The notes below the pieces were generated by a model. That model saw only the letters and a program-made list of their open reading frames with translations, ran no database searches and was not told the origin of the DNA. From the NCBI RefSeq assembly GCF_011758655.1, contig NZ_JAAMPA010000001.1, positions 2,976,001-3,040,000 of the forward strand: 64,000 bases of DNA. The letters are read 5' to 3'. Shown one piece after another: positions 50,671-58,781 of this stretch. Made by a program: the position numbers and the translations under genes. The first letter of the stretch is position 1. Each line of letters opens with the position of its first letter. The stretch is from Modestobacter marinus. GTDB taxonomy: Bacteria; Actinomycetota; Actinomycetes; Mycobacteriales; Geodermatophilaceae.

Positions 50671-51399
50671 GTGCTGGACCGTCTGCGTCGGGAACGCGGT
50701 CCGCTGGTCGCCGTGGCCGGCCCCGCCGAGGTGCTCGACGGCGTCGACGACCGCGTGCTCGGTGTCGCGGAACGGGCGCGCAGCGACTCCCTGCAGGACC
50801 CGGCCGACCGGGCCGCCTACGTCGCCGCGCACCTGCTCGTCCGCCGGTGCGCCGCCGCCCTCACCGGACGCCCCGTGACCGACCTGGCGGTGCACCAGTG
50901 GTGCGCCGACTGCGGGACCGCGGGGCACGGGCGCCCCTCGATCGCCGGCCTCCCCGGCGTCCACGTCAGCTGGGCGCACGGTCGTGGGGTCGTCGTCGCG
51001 GCGGCAGCCTGGCACCCGGTCGGGGTGGACGTCGAGACGCTGCCGCCGGCCGGGTCCGGTGCCGGCCGGTTCCCCGGCCTCGCCCTGGCCGAGCAGCGGC
51101 AGCTGCGGGCGGCGCCGGACCCGGCCCTGCTCGCCCTCCGCCACTGGGTCCGCAAGGAGTGTCTGGTGAAGGCCGGGTTGGCGACCCTGGCCAGGGTGGA
51201 CCGGGTCGACCTGTCCCGGGTGGTCGAGCGTCAGGACCCGTCCGGGCGGGCGGTGGCCCGGTACCGCGGCCTGCACCTGGTCGACTGGCGCGACCCGGCG
51301 CGGCGGGCGCTGGTGGCCGTCGCGGGCAGGGGGGCGCCGACGGTCCGTCCACCCGCCGACCTGCCCGCATTGCGCCCGATGTCCGCGGCCCGACACTGA
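50671..51399 (+). CDS. Sfp-type 4'-phosphopantetheinyl transferase
   Basis: A 242-residue PPTase that loads the phosphopantetheine arm onto carrier proteins. The Mg-binding motif GVDVE is at 118-122 and WVRKECLVK (WxxKE..xK) at 159-167. CADCGTAGHGRPS at 78-90 is the P1-like region. The GTG at 50671 lies 7 nt after AGGGGAGG; an upstream extension to 50482 is rejected as non-coding. It is divergent from the Pls-like NRPS, its probable substrate. Confidence 0.9.
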   Translation: MLDRLRRERGPLVAVAGPAEVLDGVDDRVLGVAERARSDSLQDPADRAAYVAAHLLVRRCAAALTGRPVTDLAVHQWCADCGTAGHGRPSIAGLPGVHVSWAHGRGVVVAAAAWHPVGVDVETLPPAGSGAGRFPGLALAEQRQLRAAPDPALLALRHWVRKECLVKAGLATLARVDRVDLSRVVERQDPSGRAVARYRGLHLVDWRDPARRALVAVAGRGAPTVRPPADLPALRPMSAARH

Positions 51400-51641
51400 G
51401 TGAGCCAGCGCACATTCATCGAGCCATTCCGCTCACTGTTCGTCATCGGGTGCTGACGCAATTGCGCGCCTGCTCCGCGTGTTCGCTGAATGGTCCACAA
51501 TTGGCTGCAGTGGACCCGGCAGCGGATCATGCTCGCCGACAGGGAAGCGAGTCCGCCGGCCGTACGGCCAGGCGACGCTCCCGACCGGCCGGGAGCCCGC
51601 GTCCGCCCCGACAGCCCGGTCATCGATCCAGAGGAGTGTGT

Positions 51642-52238
51642 GTGCGCAGGCGAATCGCGTTGCTCGTCGTCCTGATCACCGGGGCGATGCCCGCGGGGAT
51701 CGCGATGGCCGAGCAGCCGGTCGCGCTCGAGGCACCGGTCACGGACCGGGCCGGCGTGCTCGGCGCGGACGCCGACGAGGTCGAGGACGCCGTGGCCGAG
51801 CTCCGCGCGGAGACCGGCATCGCGCTGTCCGCGGTCCTCGTGCCCTCCTTCGACGGCGAGACCGACGACGCCGACTGGGCCGAGCTGACCGCGATGGAGT
51901 CCGGGCTCGGCGCCGAGGAGGTGCTGCTGGCCGTCGCGACCGACGAGGCCGCGTACGAGTGGTGGATCGGGGACGAGTCGACCCTGCAGCCCGACGCCGT
52001 CCGGGCCCTGGCCGACGAGCAGGTCGAGCCCGCCGTCGTCGACGGGGACTGGTCCGGCGCGGTGGTGGCGATGGCCGACGGGCTGCAGTCCACCGACGTC
52101 GTCGACCCGGCCATGCCGTCGTGGTCGGCGGCGCGGACGGCGGTGGTGGTGCTCGTCCTGGGCGGTGTGCTGACCGCCCTCTACCTCGTGACCCGCCGCA
52201 GCCCCCCGGCCCACCGGGCCGGAGCGCGATCGAGCTGA
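51642..52238 (+). CDS. Secreted TPM-domain membrane-anchored protein
   Basis: A 198-residue protein. Signal peptide RRRIALLVVLITGAMPAGIAMA is followed by a TPM fold: VTDRAGVLGADADEVEDAV, then LAVATDEAAYEWWIG. A C-terminal helix (TAVVVLVLGGVLTALYLV) and a basic tail complete it. TPM domains occur in proteins of phosphatase, photosystem-repair or unknown role. The GTG at 51642 follows GAGGAG. Of the 242-bp gap upstream, only a 10-bp palindrome (CGCAATTGCG) stood out. Confidence 0.78.
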   Translation: MRRRIALLVVLITGAMPAGIAMAEQPVALEAPVTDRAGVLGADADEVEDAVAELRAETGIALSAVLVPSFDGETDDADWAELTAMESGLGAEEVLLAVATDEAAYEWWIGDESTLQPDAVRALADEQVEPAVVDGDWSGAVVAMADGLQSTDVVDPAMPSWSAARTAVVVLVLGGVLTALYLVTRRSPPAHRAGARSS

Positions 52239-52273
52239 ACCCGGCCGAGCCGAGCCCCGCCGGGGCTCAGCTC
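52232..52273. terminator. Nested hairpin covering both convergent stop codons
   Basis: Inner arms GAGCCCC (52252-52258) and GGGGCTC (52262-52268) sit inside outer arms GAGCTGA (52232-52238) and TCAGCTC (52267-52273). The outer arms contain the TPM and GT2 stop codons, so the structure can terminate both strands. Inner and outer arms overlap at 52267-52268, so they are alternative at that edge. Confidence 0.6.
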
Positions 52274-53193
52274 ACGTAGCGGCGTGCGGTGGAACTCCGC
52301 TGGGCGTTCTCCAGCGCGGCGAACCGGGCCTCCGCGTGCGGGGGCAGCACCCGCCGTTCCCGCACCACCCACGGCAGCCCACGGGCCGCGGCGAGCAGCC
52401 CCCGGGCGGTGACCCGGTCGCGCGGGACGGTGCGTAGCAGGTGCACGGTGCGGCGCAGCGCCGGCCGGAACGGGCGGCGCAGCCACGTCGTCCACAGGGT
52501 GTTGCGGATGCCGTCCTGCCGCCGCTTGTGCGGATCGCGGGCGGTGCTCGCCTGGTGGTGGATCGCGATCGTGGACAGGTAGCAGAGCTCCCAGCCGGCC
52601 GCGGCCAGGTCCCCGGCCATCAGCTCCTCCTCCCCGCCCAGCCACAGGCGCTCGGAGAAGCCACCGACCTCGGTGAACGCCTCCCGGCGGAGCACGCTCG
52701 CCCCGGCCAGGAAGCTGCCCAGCGCCGGCCCGGGGAGCCAGTCGGCGCCGACCACGGGGGAGTCGCGCAGCTCGGCGACGATCGGGTCCTCGACCCCGCC
52801 GGGCTCGACCAGGATCCGGGCGGTCACGACCGCCAGCCGCGGATGGGCGTCCAGCGCGTCGGCCGCGGTGCGCAGCGAGCCCGGGTCCCACCAGGTGTCG
52901 TCGTCGCAGAAGGCGACGTAGGGCGTGTCCAGTCGGGCCACGCCGAGGTTGCGGCCGACCGCGCCCAGGTTCTCCGGGCTGGCGATCAGCTCGACCCAGG
53001 GGTGCTGGGTGCGCACGGCGTCGGCGGTGCCGTCGGTCGAGCCGTTGTCCACGACCACGACGTGCGGCTGCTCGGGCAGCTCCCGCAGCCGGGACAGCGC
53101 CAGCAGCAGCTCGTCCCGGCGGTCGTGGGTGATGACGACGACGGCGACGCGGAGGTCGGGGCCACCGGCCCCGGTGGTGGGTGCGCCGGTCAC
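52267..53193 (-). CDS. Glycosyltransferase family 2 (second copy in operon)
   Basis: A 308-residue GT-A-fold glycosyltransferase: VVVITHDRRDELLLAL at the start, VVVVDNGSTDGT, the metal-binding CDDDTWW and GSFLAGASVLRREAFTEVGGF. LGGEEELMAGDLAAAGWEL resembles the catalytic-base region. No membrane helix is evident. The GTG at 53193 overlaps the stop of the upstream GT2. It is last in the five-gene operon. It is similar in layout to its neighbour, so the two probably arose by duplication. Sugar donor and acceptor are unknown. Confidence 0.87.
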   Translation of the reverse strand: MTGAPTTGAGGPDLRVAVVVITHDRRDELLLALSRLRELPEQPHVVVVDNGSTDGTADAVRTQHPWVELIASPENLGAVGRNLGVARLDTPYVAFCDDDTWWDPGSLRTAADALDAHPRLAVVTARILVEPGGVEDPIVAELRDSPVVGADWLPGPALGSFLAGASVLRREAFTEVGGFSERLWLGGEEELMAGDLAAAGWELCYLSTIAIHHQASTARDPHKRRQDGIRNTLWTTWLRRPFRPALRRTVHLLRTVPRDRVTARGLLAAARGLPWVVRERRVLPPHAEARFAALENAQRSSTARRYVS

Positions 53194-54080
53194 GCCGCCA
53201 GCTCCCGGACCCCGGCCATCACGTGCTCCGGCAGCACCCGCCGGCTGCGCAGGGCGGCGGGGACCCGGGGGAGCGCCCCGGCGAGCCCCCGCCAGCCCGG
53301 GCGGCCGGCACGCACGACCCGGACCAGCTGCCCGGCGACGTCGCGCAGCGGGTAGCGCATGAGCGCGGTCAGCACCCGGCTGCGCCAGATGCCGGCCTGC
53401 CGGGCGGTGCTGGGTTCGCGGTGCGGTGAGGGGTGGTGGTGCACGGTGACCTCGTCGACGTAGGCCAGCCCCCAGCCGGCCGCCGCGAGGTCCAGGGCCA
53501 GCCGCTCCTCCTCGCCGGGGAAGCGCACCACCGGGTCGAACCCGCCGACGGCGGTGAACGCCTCCGTCCGCACCAGCGCGGCGCAGGCGACGAAGCCGAG
53601 CAGCGAGGGGCCGGGGAGGTCGGGCTCGGTGCCCAGCGGACTGCCGGCCATCTCGGTGCAGACCGGGTCGAGCTCCTCGGCGGCGCCGACCAGGATCCGG
53701 GCCGCCAGCAGCCCCAGCCGCGGGTGCGCGCGCATGATCTCCACCCCGCGCGCCAGGTCGCCCGGTGCCCACCAGGAGTCGTCGTCGGTGAAGGCCACGA
53801 ACGGCGTCCCGGCGCGCGCGACGCCGAGGGTGCGGGCGACGGCGCCGGCGTTGCGGTCCAGCGGGACGACGGTGACCTCGGGGTGCGCGGCCCGGACGGC
53901 GGCCACCGTGTCGTCGGTGGAGGCGTTGTCGACCAGCACCACCGGGGCCTCGTGGCGGGGCAGGCTGGCCAGCAGGTCGTCGCGGCGGTTGCGGCTGGCC
54001 ACCACGCAGGTCACCGCCGAGGTCCCGGGGCTGAGATCGGTGTGCACCGGGTGATCGTGCCCGACGGCCCGAGGCGTCAA
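53190..54080 (-). CDS. Glycosyltransferase family 2 (first copy in operon)
   Basis: A 296-residue GT2: CVVASRNRRDDLLASL, VVLVDNASTDDT, FTDDDSWW (DXD-type site) and VGGFDPVVRFPGEEERLALDLAAAGW. The TTG at 54080 is chosen because it overlaps the upstream stop (TTGA), with GGAG about 9 nt before it; a GTG at 54047 would remove 11 residues. The C-terminus (LPEHVMAGV) parallels that of the following GT2 (LPPHAEARF), supporting duplication. Confidence 0.85.
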   Translation of the reverse strand: MTPRAVGHDHPVHTDLSPGTSAVTCVVASRNRRDDLLASLPRHEAPVVLVDNASTDDTVAAVRAAHPEVTVVPLDRNAGAVARTLGVARAGTPFVAFTDDDSWWAPGDLARGVEIMRAHPRLGLLAARILVGAAEELDPVCTEMAGSPLGTEPDLPGPSLLGFVACAALVRTEAFTAVGGFDPVVRFPGEEERLALDLAAAGWGLAYVDEVTVHHHPSPHREPSTARQAGIWRSRVLTALMRYPLRDVAGQLVRVVRAGRPGWRGLAGALPRVPAALRSRRVLPEHVMAGVRELAA

Positions 54081-55138
54081 CCCAGGAGCTCCGTCACCGC
54101 CGAGCGGTCCAGGGCAGCCGGGTCGGCGAACAGTGCGGCGGCCGGCCCGGTGCCGGCGACGGCGTCGGCGGCCAGCACCACGGCGGCCGCCGTCCAGGTG
54201 GTGCGCTCGACCGGCCAGCGGGCGTCGTCGGCGTAGACCAGGCCGGTCCAGTAGGAGCCGTCCTCGGCCCGCAGGTGCTGCATGGCGGCCAGCTGCTCCG
54301 TCGCGTCGTCCGGCCGGCCGGCGGCGGCGAGCGCCAGCGCGAGCTCGCAGGTCTCCGCGCCGGTCACCCACGGCCGGTCGGCGACGCACCGCACCCCCAG
54401 GCCCGGGACGACGAAGGTGTCCCAGCCGGCGGACAGCTGCTCCTCGGCCGCCGCGCCGGTGAGCGCCCCGGCCAGCACCGGGTAGTACCAGTCCATCGAG
54501 TACCGCGACCGGTCGGCGAACGCACCGGGCCGGGTGCGCAGTGCCCGGCCGAGCCCGGTGGCGGCCAGCTCCCAGTCCGGGACGGCGGCACCGACGAGGT
54601 CGGCCAGGGCGATGCCCGTGCGGAGCGCCTGGAACAGGCTGGCGTTCCCGGTCAGCAGGGCCGTGTCGTCCGGCGTCCCGTCCGGTCGCAGCGCCCAGCT
54701 GATCGCCCCGGTGGCCAGCTGCATCCTCGTCACCAGGTCCAGGGCCCGGCGCACCGTGGGCCACAGCCGGTCGACCATCCCGGCGTCCCCGGTGCACAGC
54801 CAGGAGTGCCACACGCCCACGGCGAGGTAGCCCGCGTGGTTGCTCTCCACCGCCGGGGAGACGACGGCGCCGTCCCGGTACTCGGCGGCCCAGGAGCCGT
54901 CGGCGCGCTGCTGCCCGGCCAGCCAGTCGTAGGCGGCCAGGGCCCGGCCGTGCTCCCCGCCGACGTCGAGCGCCATCGCCGCCTCGACGGAGTCCCAGGC
55001 GTCCAGCTGCCCGCCGCGGGACCACGGCAGGGCGCCGTCGGCGGACTGCTCGGCGGCGATCGCCGCCACCGTCCGGCGCAGCTGGTCCCCGGTGAGCACG
55101 CCGGGGACCTCGGGCAGCGGCGGTGGGCGCTCAGGCAC
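54077..55138 (-). CDS. Terpene-cyclase/prenyltransferase-like alpha-barrel protein
   Basis: A 353-residue all-helical protein with repeats in the style of squalene-cyclase and prenyltransferase barrels: IAAEQSADGALPWSRGGQLDAWD, LAGQQRADGSWAAEY and LRAEDGSYWTGLVY. These three Gln/Trp-like motifs mark an (alpha/alpha)6 barrel. Databases often label such proteins prenyltransferases, but no DXDD catalytic motif is visible, so activity is unproven. The ATG at 55138 overlaps the methyltransferase stop by 8 bp. It is the third gene of the glycosyltransferase operon. Confidence 0.72.
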   Translation of the reverse strand: MPERPPPLPEVPGVLTGDQLRRTVAAIAAEQSADGALPWSRGGQLDAWDSVEAAMALDVGGEHGRALAAYDWLAGQQRADGSWAAEYRDGAVVSPAVESNHAGYLAVGVWHSWLCTGDAGMVDRLWPTVRRALDLVTRMQLATGAISWALRPDGTPDDTALLTGNASLFQALRTGIALADLVGAAVPDWELAATGLGRALRTRPGAFADRSRYSMDWYYPVLAGALTGAAAEEQLSAGWDTFVVPGLGVRCVADRPWVTGAETCELALALAAAGRPDDATEQLAAMQHLRAEDGSYWTGLVYADDARWPVERTTWTAAAVVLAADAVAGTGPAAALFADPAALDRSAVTELLG

Positions 55139-55895
55139 TCGCCAGTGCCCCGCCGGCGACGGCCTCTGCCGCGCCCGGCGCGGTGGTCGCCGGCTTGTCG
55201 GCGTAGAGCACGAGGCTCTTGCCCAGCAGCGGGTCCAGCAGCCGTTCGGCGGTCCGGGTCAGCCAGGGTCGGCGCACCAGGTCCCAGACCAGCAGCCGGT
55301 GGTAGGCGCGGACGAGCGCGGTGTCCCGCTCGACGCCGACCGCGCACTTGAGCCACCAGTAGGGGGCGTGCAGGGCATGGGCGTGGTGGGTGTCGGTCGG
55401 CCGCAGCCCGGCGCCGGCGAGCCGTTCCCACAGCTGGTCGCCCCGGTAGATGCGGATGTGCCCGCCCTCGTTGGCGTGGTAGCTGTCCGACAGCGCCCAG
55501 CAGATCCGCTCGGGGCCGTACCGGGGCACGCTCACCGCCACCCGGCCACCGGGCTTGAGCACCCGGGCGATCTCGGCCAGGGCCGTGCGGTCGTCGACGA
55601 TGTGCTCGAGCACCTCGGAGGCGATCACCCGGTCGACGCTCGCGTCGGGGACCGGCAGGCAGCGGAGGTCACCGCGGGCCACCCCGGCCGACGCGCCCGC
55701 CGGGGCCTCGCCGGCGGCGGCGATCGCCCCCAGCCACTCGGCGGTGGTGGCCACCTCCTGCTGCCCCCAGTCGACCGCGAGCACCGTCGCCCCACGCCGG
55801 TAGGCCTCGAAGGCGTGCCGGCCCTCACCGCAGCCCAGGTCCAGCACCCGCATCCCCGGCCGGACGTCGAGCAGGTCGTAGTCGACGGTCAGCAC
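55131..55895 (-). CDS. Class I SAM-dependent methyltransferase
   Basis: A 254-residue methyltransferase: MRVLDLGCGEGRHAFEAYRRG (SAM motif I), VLAVDWGQQEV, LRCLPVPDASVDRVIASEVLEHI and LKPGGRVAVSVPRYGPE. This matches the Methyltransf_11 family, often acting on lipids, quinones or sugars. The GTG at 55895 overlaps the GT4 gene by 7 bp; GGGAGG lies 7 nt upstream. Second gene of the operon. Confidence 0.88.
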   Translation of the reverse strand: MLTVDYDLLDVRPGMRVLDLGCGEGRHAFEAYRRGATVLAVDWGQQEVATTAEWLGAIAAAGEAPAGASAGVARGDLRCLPVPDASVDRVIASEVLEHIVDDRTALAEIARVLKPGGRVAVSVPRYGPERICWALSDSYHANEGGHIRIYRGDQLWERLAGAGLRPTDTHHAHALHAPYWWLKCAVGVERDTALVRAYHRLLVWDLVRRPWLTRTAERLLDPLLGKSLVLYADKPATTAPGAAEAVAGGALASA

Positions 55896-57163
55896 GGCCG
55901 GCCTCCCGGGGTGGTCTCGGCCGACCGGCGGTCGAGCACCTCGCCGTACCACTCGGCGGTGCGCTCGGCGGTGCGCCGCCAGGTGTAGGACGCCAGCACC
56001 CGGGCCCGCCCCGCGCGGCCCAGCTGGTCGCGCAGCGACGGGTGGTCCAGCACCAGCCGCAACGCCTCGGCCAGGCGGTCGACGTCGCCCGCCGGCACCT
56101 GCACCCCCGCGTGCGACCCGACGACCTCCGGCAGCGCGCCCGCGTCGGTCGTGACCAGCGGCGTGCCGCAGGCCATCGCCTCGACCGCGGGGAGGGAGAA
56201 CCCCTCGTACAGCGACGGGATGGCGACCACGGTGGCGGTCTGCAGCAGCCGGACCAGCTCCTCGGTCGGGATCGACCCGGTGAAGTGCACCGCGTCGGTC
56301 AGGCACAGCCGGTCCAGCGCGGCGGCCGCGGGCCCGCCGGGCCGGGCCGTGCCGACCACGGTGAGCCGCACGTCCTGCTCGGTGCGCAGCTTGGCCAGTG
56401 CCTCCAGCAGGTGGACCAGGCCCTTGAGCGGGACGTCGGCGCTCGTCGTCACCACGATCCGGGCGGCCTCCCGCAGAGCGGGCTCGGCCGGCGGCCGGAA
56501 CACGGCCGGGTCGATGCCGACCGGGATGACCTCGACATCGGCGGCCGGGACGCCCATGTGCCGGGTGATGTCCCGGCGGGAGCTCTCCGAGACGGTGGTG
56601 AGGCCGTCCAGCCGCTGGGCCACCCGGCCCTGCATGGTGGTGAAGCCGTACCAGCGGTGCAGCGTCAGCCGCCGGCGCAGGCCGGGCGCCGCGGCCAGGT
56701 CCAGGTCGCGGTCGATGGCGACCGGGTGGTGCACCGTGGCCACGGTCGGCAGCCCGCGGCGACGCAGCTGCAGCAACCCGTAGCCCAGCGACTGGTTGTC
56801 GTGCACCAGGTCGAAGTCCGCGGTGCGCCGGCCCAGGAGCCGGGCGGCGCGCAGGCTGAAGGTCAGCGGCTCGGGGAAGCCCGCGGTGCACATGGCCAGC
56901 CACTCGGCCACGTCGATCGGGCTCCGGAACTCACTGGGCCGGGGCGTCCGGAACGGGTCGGGTTCGCGGTAGAGGTCCAGGCTGGGCACCCGGGTGAGCG
57001 GCACGCCGTCGGTCAGCTCCGGGTAGGGCTGGCCGCTGAGCACCTCGACCCGGTGCCCGAGCTCGCGCAGCTCCCGGGACAGTGCCCGGACGTAGACGCC
57101 CTGCCCGCCGCTGTGCGGCTTGCTGCGGTAGGACAGCAGTGCGACCCGCAACGACCGTCCCAT
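55889..57163 (-). CDS. Glycosyltransferase family 4
   Basis: A 424-residue GT-B glycosyltransferase: VALLSYRSKPHSGGQGVYVRAL at the start, FDLVHDNQSLGYGL, TVHHPVAIDRDLD, and in the nucleotide-sugar domain IPSLYEGFSLPAVEAMACGTPLV, the EX7E motif. It resembles PimA-like lipid or sugar transferases. On the minus strand TACAGT lies 6 nt before the ATG at 57163, so a leaderless transcript should start here and continue through the next four genes, which all overlap. It probably adds the first sugar to a lipid or carrier. Confidence 0.9.
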   Translation of the reverse strand: MGRSLRVALLSYRSKPHSGGQGVYVRALSRELRELGHRVEVLSGQPYPELTDGVPLTRVPSLDLYREPDPFRTPRPSEFRSPIDVAEWLAMCTAGFPEPLTFSLRAARLLGRRTADFDLVHDNQSLGYGLLQLRRRGLPTVATVHHPVAIDRDLDLAAAPGLRRRLTLHRWYGFTTMQGRVAQRLDGLTTVSESSRRDITRHMGVPAADVEVIPVGIDPAVFRPPAEPALREAARIVVTTSADVPLKGLVHLLEALAKLRTEQDVRLTVVGTARPGGPAAAALDRLCLTDAVHFTGSIPTEELVRLLQTATVVAIPSLYEGFSLPAVEAMACGTPLVTTDAGALPEVVGSHAGVQVPAGDVDRLAEALRLVLDHPSLRDQLGRAGRARVLASYTWRRTAERTAEWYGEVLDRRSAETTPGGRPC

Positions 57164-57227
57164 GACCGGACTGTAACCAGGGCGCTCCGGTTGGCCGGTG
57201 CCCGGACCGGCCTGGCAGGGTGCGGTC

Positions 57228-57521
57228 ATGCTGCGCCACGTCGTGCTGTTCACCTGGACCGAGGGCACCTCCCCGCAGACCCGTGCGGCCACGGTCGCCG
57301 CGCTCGCCCGGTTGCCCGAGGAGGTCGGCGGGATGACCTCCTTCGCGGTCGGCCCGGACGCCGGGCTGGTGGACGGGAACGCGCACACCGCGCTGGTGGC
57401 CGACTTCCCCGATGTCGAGGCGTTCCGCGCCTACGCCGCCGACCCCCGGCACCTGGCGGTGATCGCGGAGCACGTGAAGCCGCACCTGGCGAGCCGGTCG
57501 GCGGTCCAGTACGAGGTCTGA
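57228..57521 (+). CDS. Dabb family protein (stress-responsive A/B barrel)
   Basis: A 97-residue dimeric alpha/beta-barrel protein: LRHVVLFTWTEGTSPQ at the start, LVADFPDVEAFRAYAADPRH in the middle, and HLAVIAEHVKPHL, all typical of the Dabb fold. CAGGGT (57216-57221) lies 6 nt before the ATG. It is divergent from the GT4 gene. No reaction can be assigned. Confidence 0.85.
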   Translation: MLRHVVLFTWTEGTSPQTRAATVAALARLPEEVGGMTSFAVGPDAGLVDGNAHTALVADFPDVEAFRAYAADPRHLAVIAEHVKPHLASRSAVQYEV

Positions 57522-57532
57522 GGCCCGCGGCC

Positions 57533-57570
57533 CGGGCGCCGTGCCCGGGCCGGCACCCGGGCGGCGCCCG
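57533..57570 (+). terminator. Hairpin terminator after the Dabb gene
   Basis: CGGGCGCC (57533-57540) and GGCGCCCG (57563-57570) enclose a second small stem (GTGCC/GGCAC). It starts 12 bp after the Dabb stop. Confidence 0.55.
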
Positions 57571-57661
57571 TCCTGCCGGCCGCCGTCCACATCCGGCGGC
57601 AGCGTCCACAACCTCGCTCGGGCTGGCCCGGAGCGGCACCGGCCGCGCCAGGGTCGGCGGC

Positions 57662-58759
57662 ATGGCCGATCCGCAGGGACCCCCGCCCGTCCGCCTCTCC
57701 GAGCCGGGGGAGCTGGTCGCGGCGCTGCCGTACCTGCTCGGCTTCCCGCCGCACGAGTCGCTGGTGCTCGTCGGCCTGCGTGGGTCGGCGGGCCGGGGTG
57801 TCGGGCTCACCGCCCGGGTCGACCTGCCGGCGCCCGCACACCGTGGCCCCGTCGTCGCCGGACTGGTGCGCGCACTGCTCACCGACGGGGCGACGGCCGC
57901 CGTCCTGGTGGTCGTCTCCGAGGCCGACGACGAGCTCGCACCAGCCGTCATCCGGCACCGGGGCCCCACGCCGGACGGCAGCCGGGACCTCGCCCACCGC
58001 GACCTGGTCCACGACGTCGTCCTGGCGCTGCACGCCGTCGACGTGCGCGTCGGTCAGGCCCTGCTGGTGCGCCGGGGGCGCTGGTGGTCCTACGACTGCG
58101 CCGAGCCGTGCTGCGCGCCCGAGGCGGGCACCCCCCTGCCCACCGGCACCAGCGAACTGGCCGCCGCGAGCGTGGTGGCCGGGCAGGTGGTGGAGGCCGA
58201 GCGTGCCGCGCTGGCCCGGCGGATCGCACCCGTCGGCTCCCCGGCGGCGGAGGCGATGGCCCGGGCCTGCGACGAGGTGGGGGACGCGCTGGCGCGCCGG
58301 ACGGCCGAGCTGGGCTGGGACGTCCTCGTGGAGGAGGGCTGGACGGCCCTGCTGGCGGTCGTCCGGGCCACCGGCCCCGGCGAGGGAGGTGGCGGCGGGC
58401 GGCTGTCGGACCACGAGGTGGCCCGGCTGGCCTGGGGTCTGCGCGACCACGACCTGCGGGACCGGGCGCTCACCCTCGCGCTGGGGGGCTCCGCGGCCGC
58501 CGCCGAGGGGCTGTGGACCGAGCTGACCCGTCGGTCGCCGGCGCCGCTGGACGCGGCGCCGGCGACCCTGCTGGCGGTCAGTGCCTGGGTGCGCGGCGAC
58601 GGGGCGCTGGCCAACGTCGCGCTGGACCGGGCCCTGCGCAGCGAGCCCAGCTACACCTTCGCCGGCCTGCTGCGTTCGGCACTGGACGCCTGCCTCCCCC
58701 CGGAGGAGATGCGCCGGCTCATCCGGCAGGCCAGCGGGCCGCTGGACGCCCGGTGGTGA
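57662..58759 (+). CDS. DUF4192 domain protein
   Basis: A 365-residue soluble protein of the actinobacterial DUF4192 family. It has the signature PGELVAALPYLLGFPPHESLVLVGLRG at the N-terminus and a helical C-terminal half ending LAACLPPEEMR-like (LDACLPPEEMRRLIRQ). The function of the family is unknown to me. CAGGGT (57649-57654) lies 7 nt before the ATG at 57662. It converges on the S9 peptidase gene, 22 bp apart. Confidence 0.85.
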   Translation: MADPQGPPPVRLSEPGELVAALPYLLGFPPHESLVLVGLRGSAGRGVGLTARVDLPAPAHRGPVVAGLVRALLTDGATAAVLVVVSEADDELAPAVIRHRGPTPDGSRDLAHRDLVHDVVLALHAVDVRVGQALLVRRGRWWSYDCAEPCCAPEAGTPLPTGTSELAAASVVAGQVVEAERAALARRIAPVGSPAAEAMARACDEVGDALARRTAELGWDVLVEEGWTALLAVVRATGPGEGGGGGRLSDHEVARLAWGLRDHDLRDRALTLALGGSAAAAEGLWTELTRRSPAPLDAAPATLLAVSAWVRGDGALANVALDRALRSEPSYTFAGLLRSALDACLPPEEMRRLIRQASGPLDARW

Positions 58760-58781
58760 GCCGGTGACCGCCCCGTGGCCC

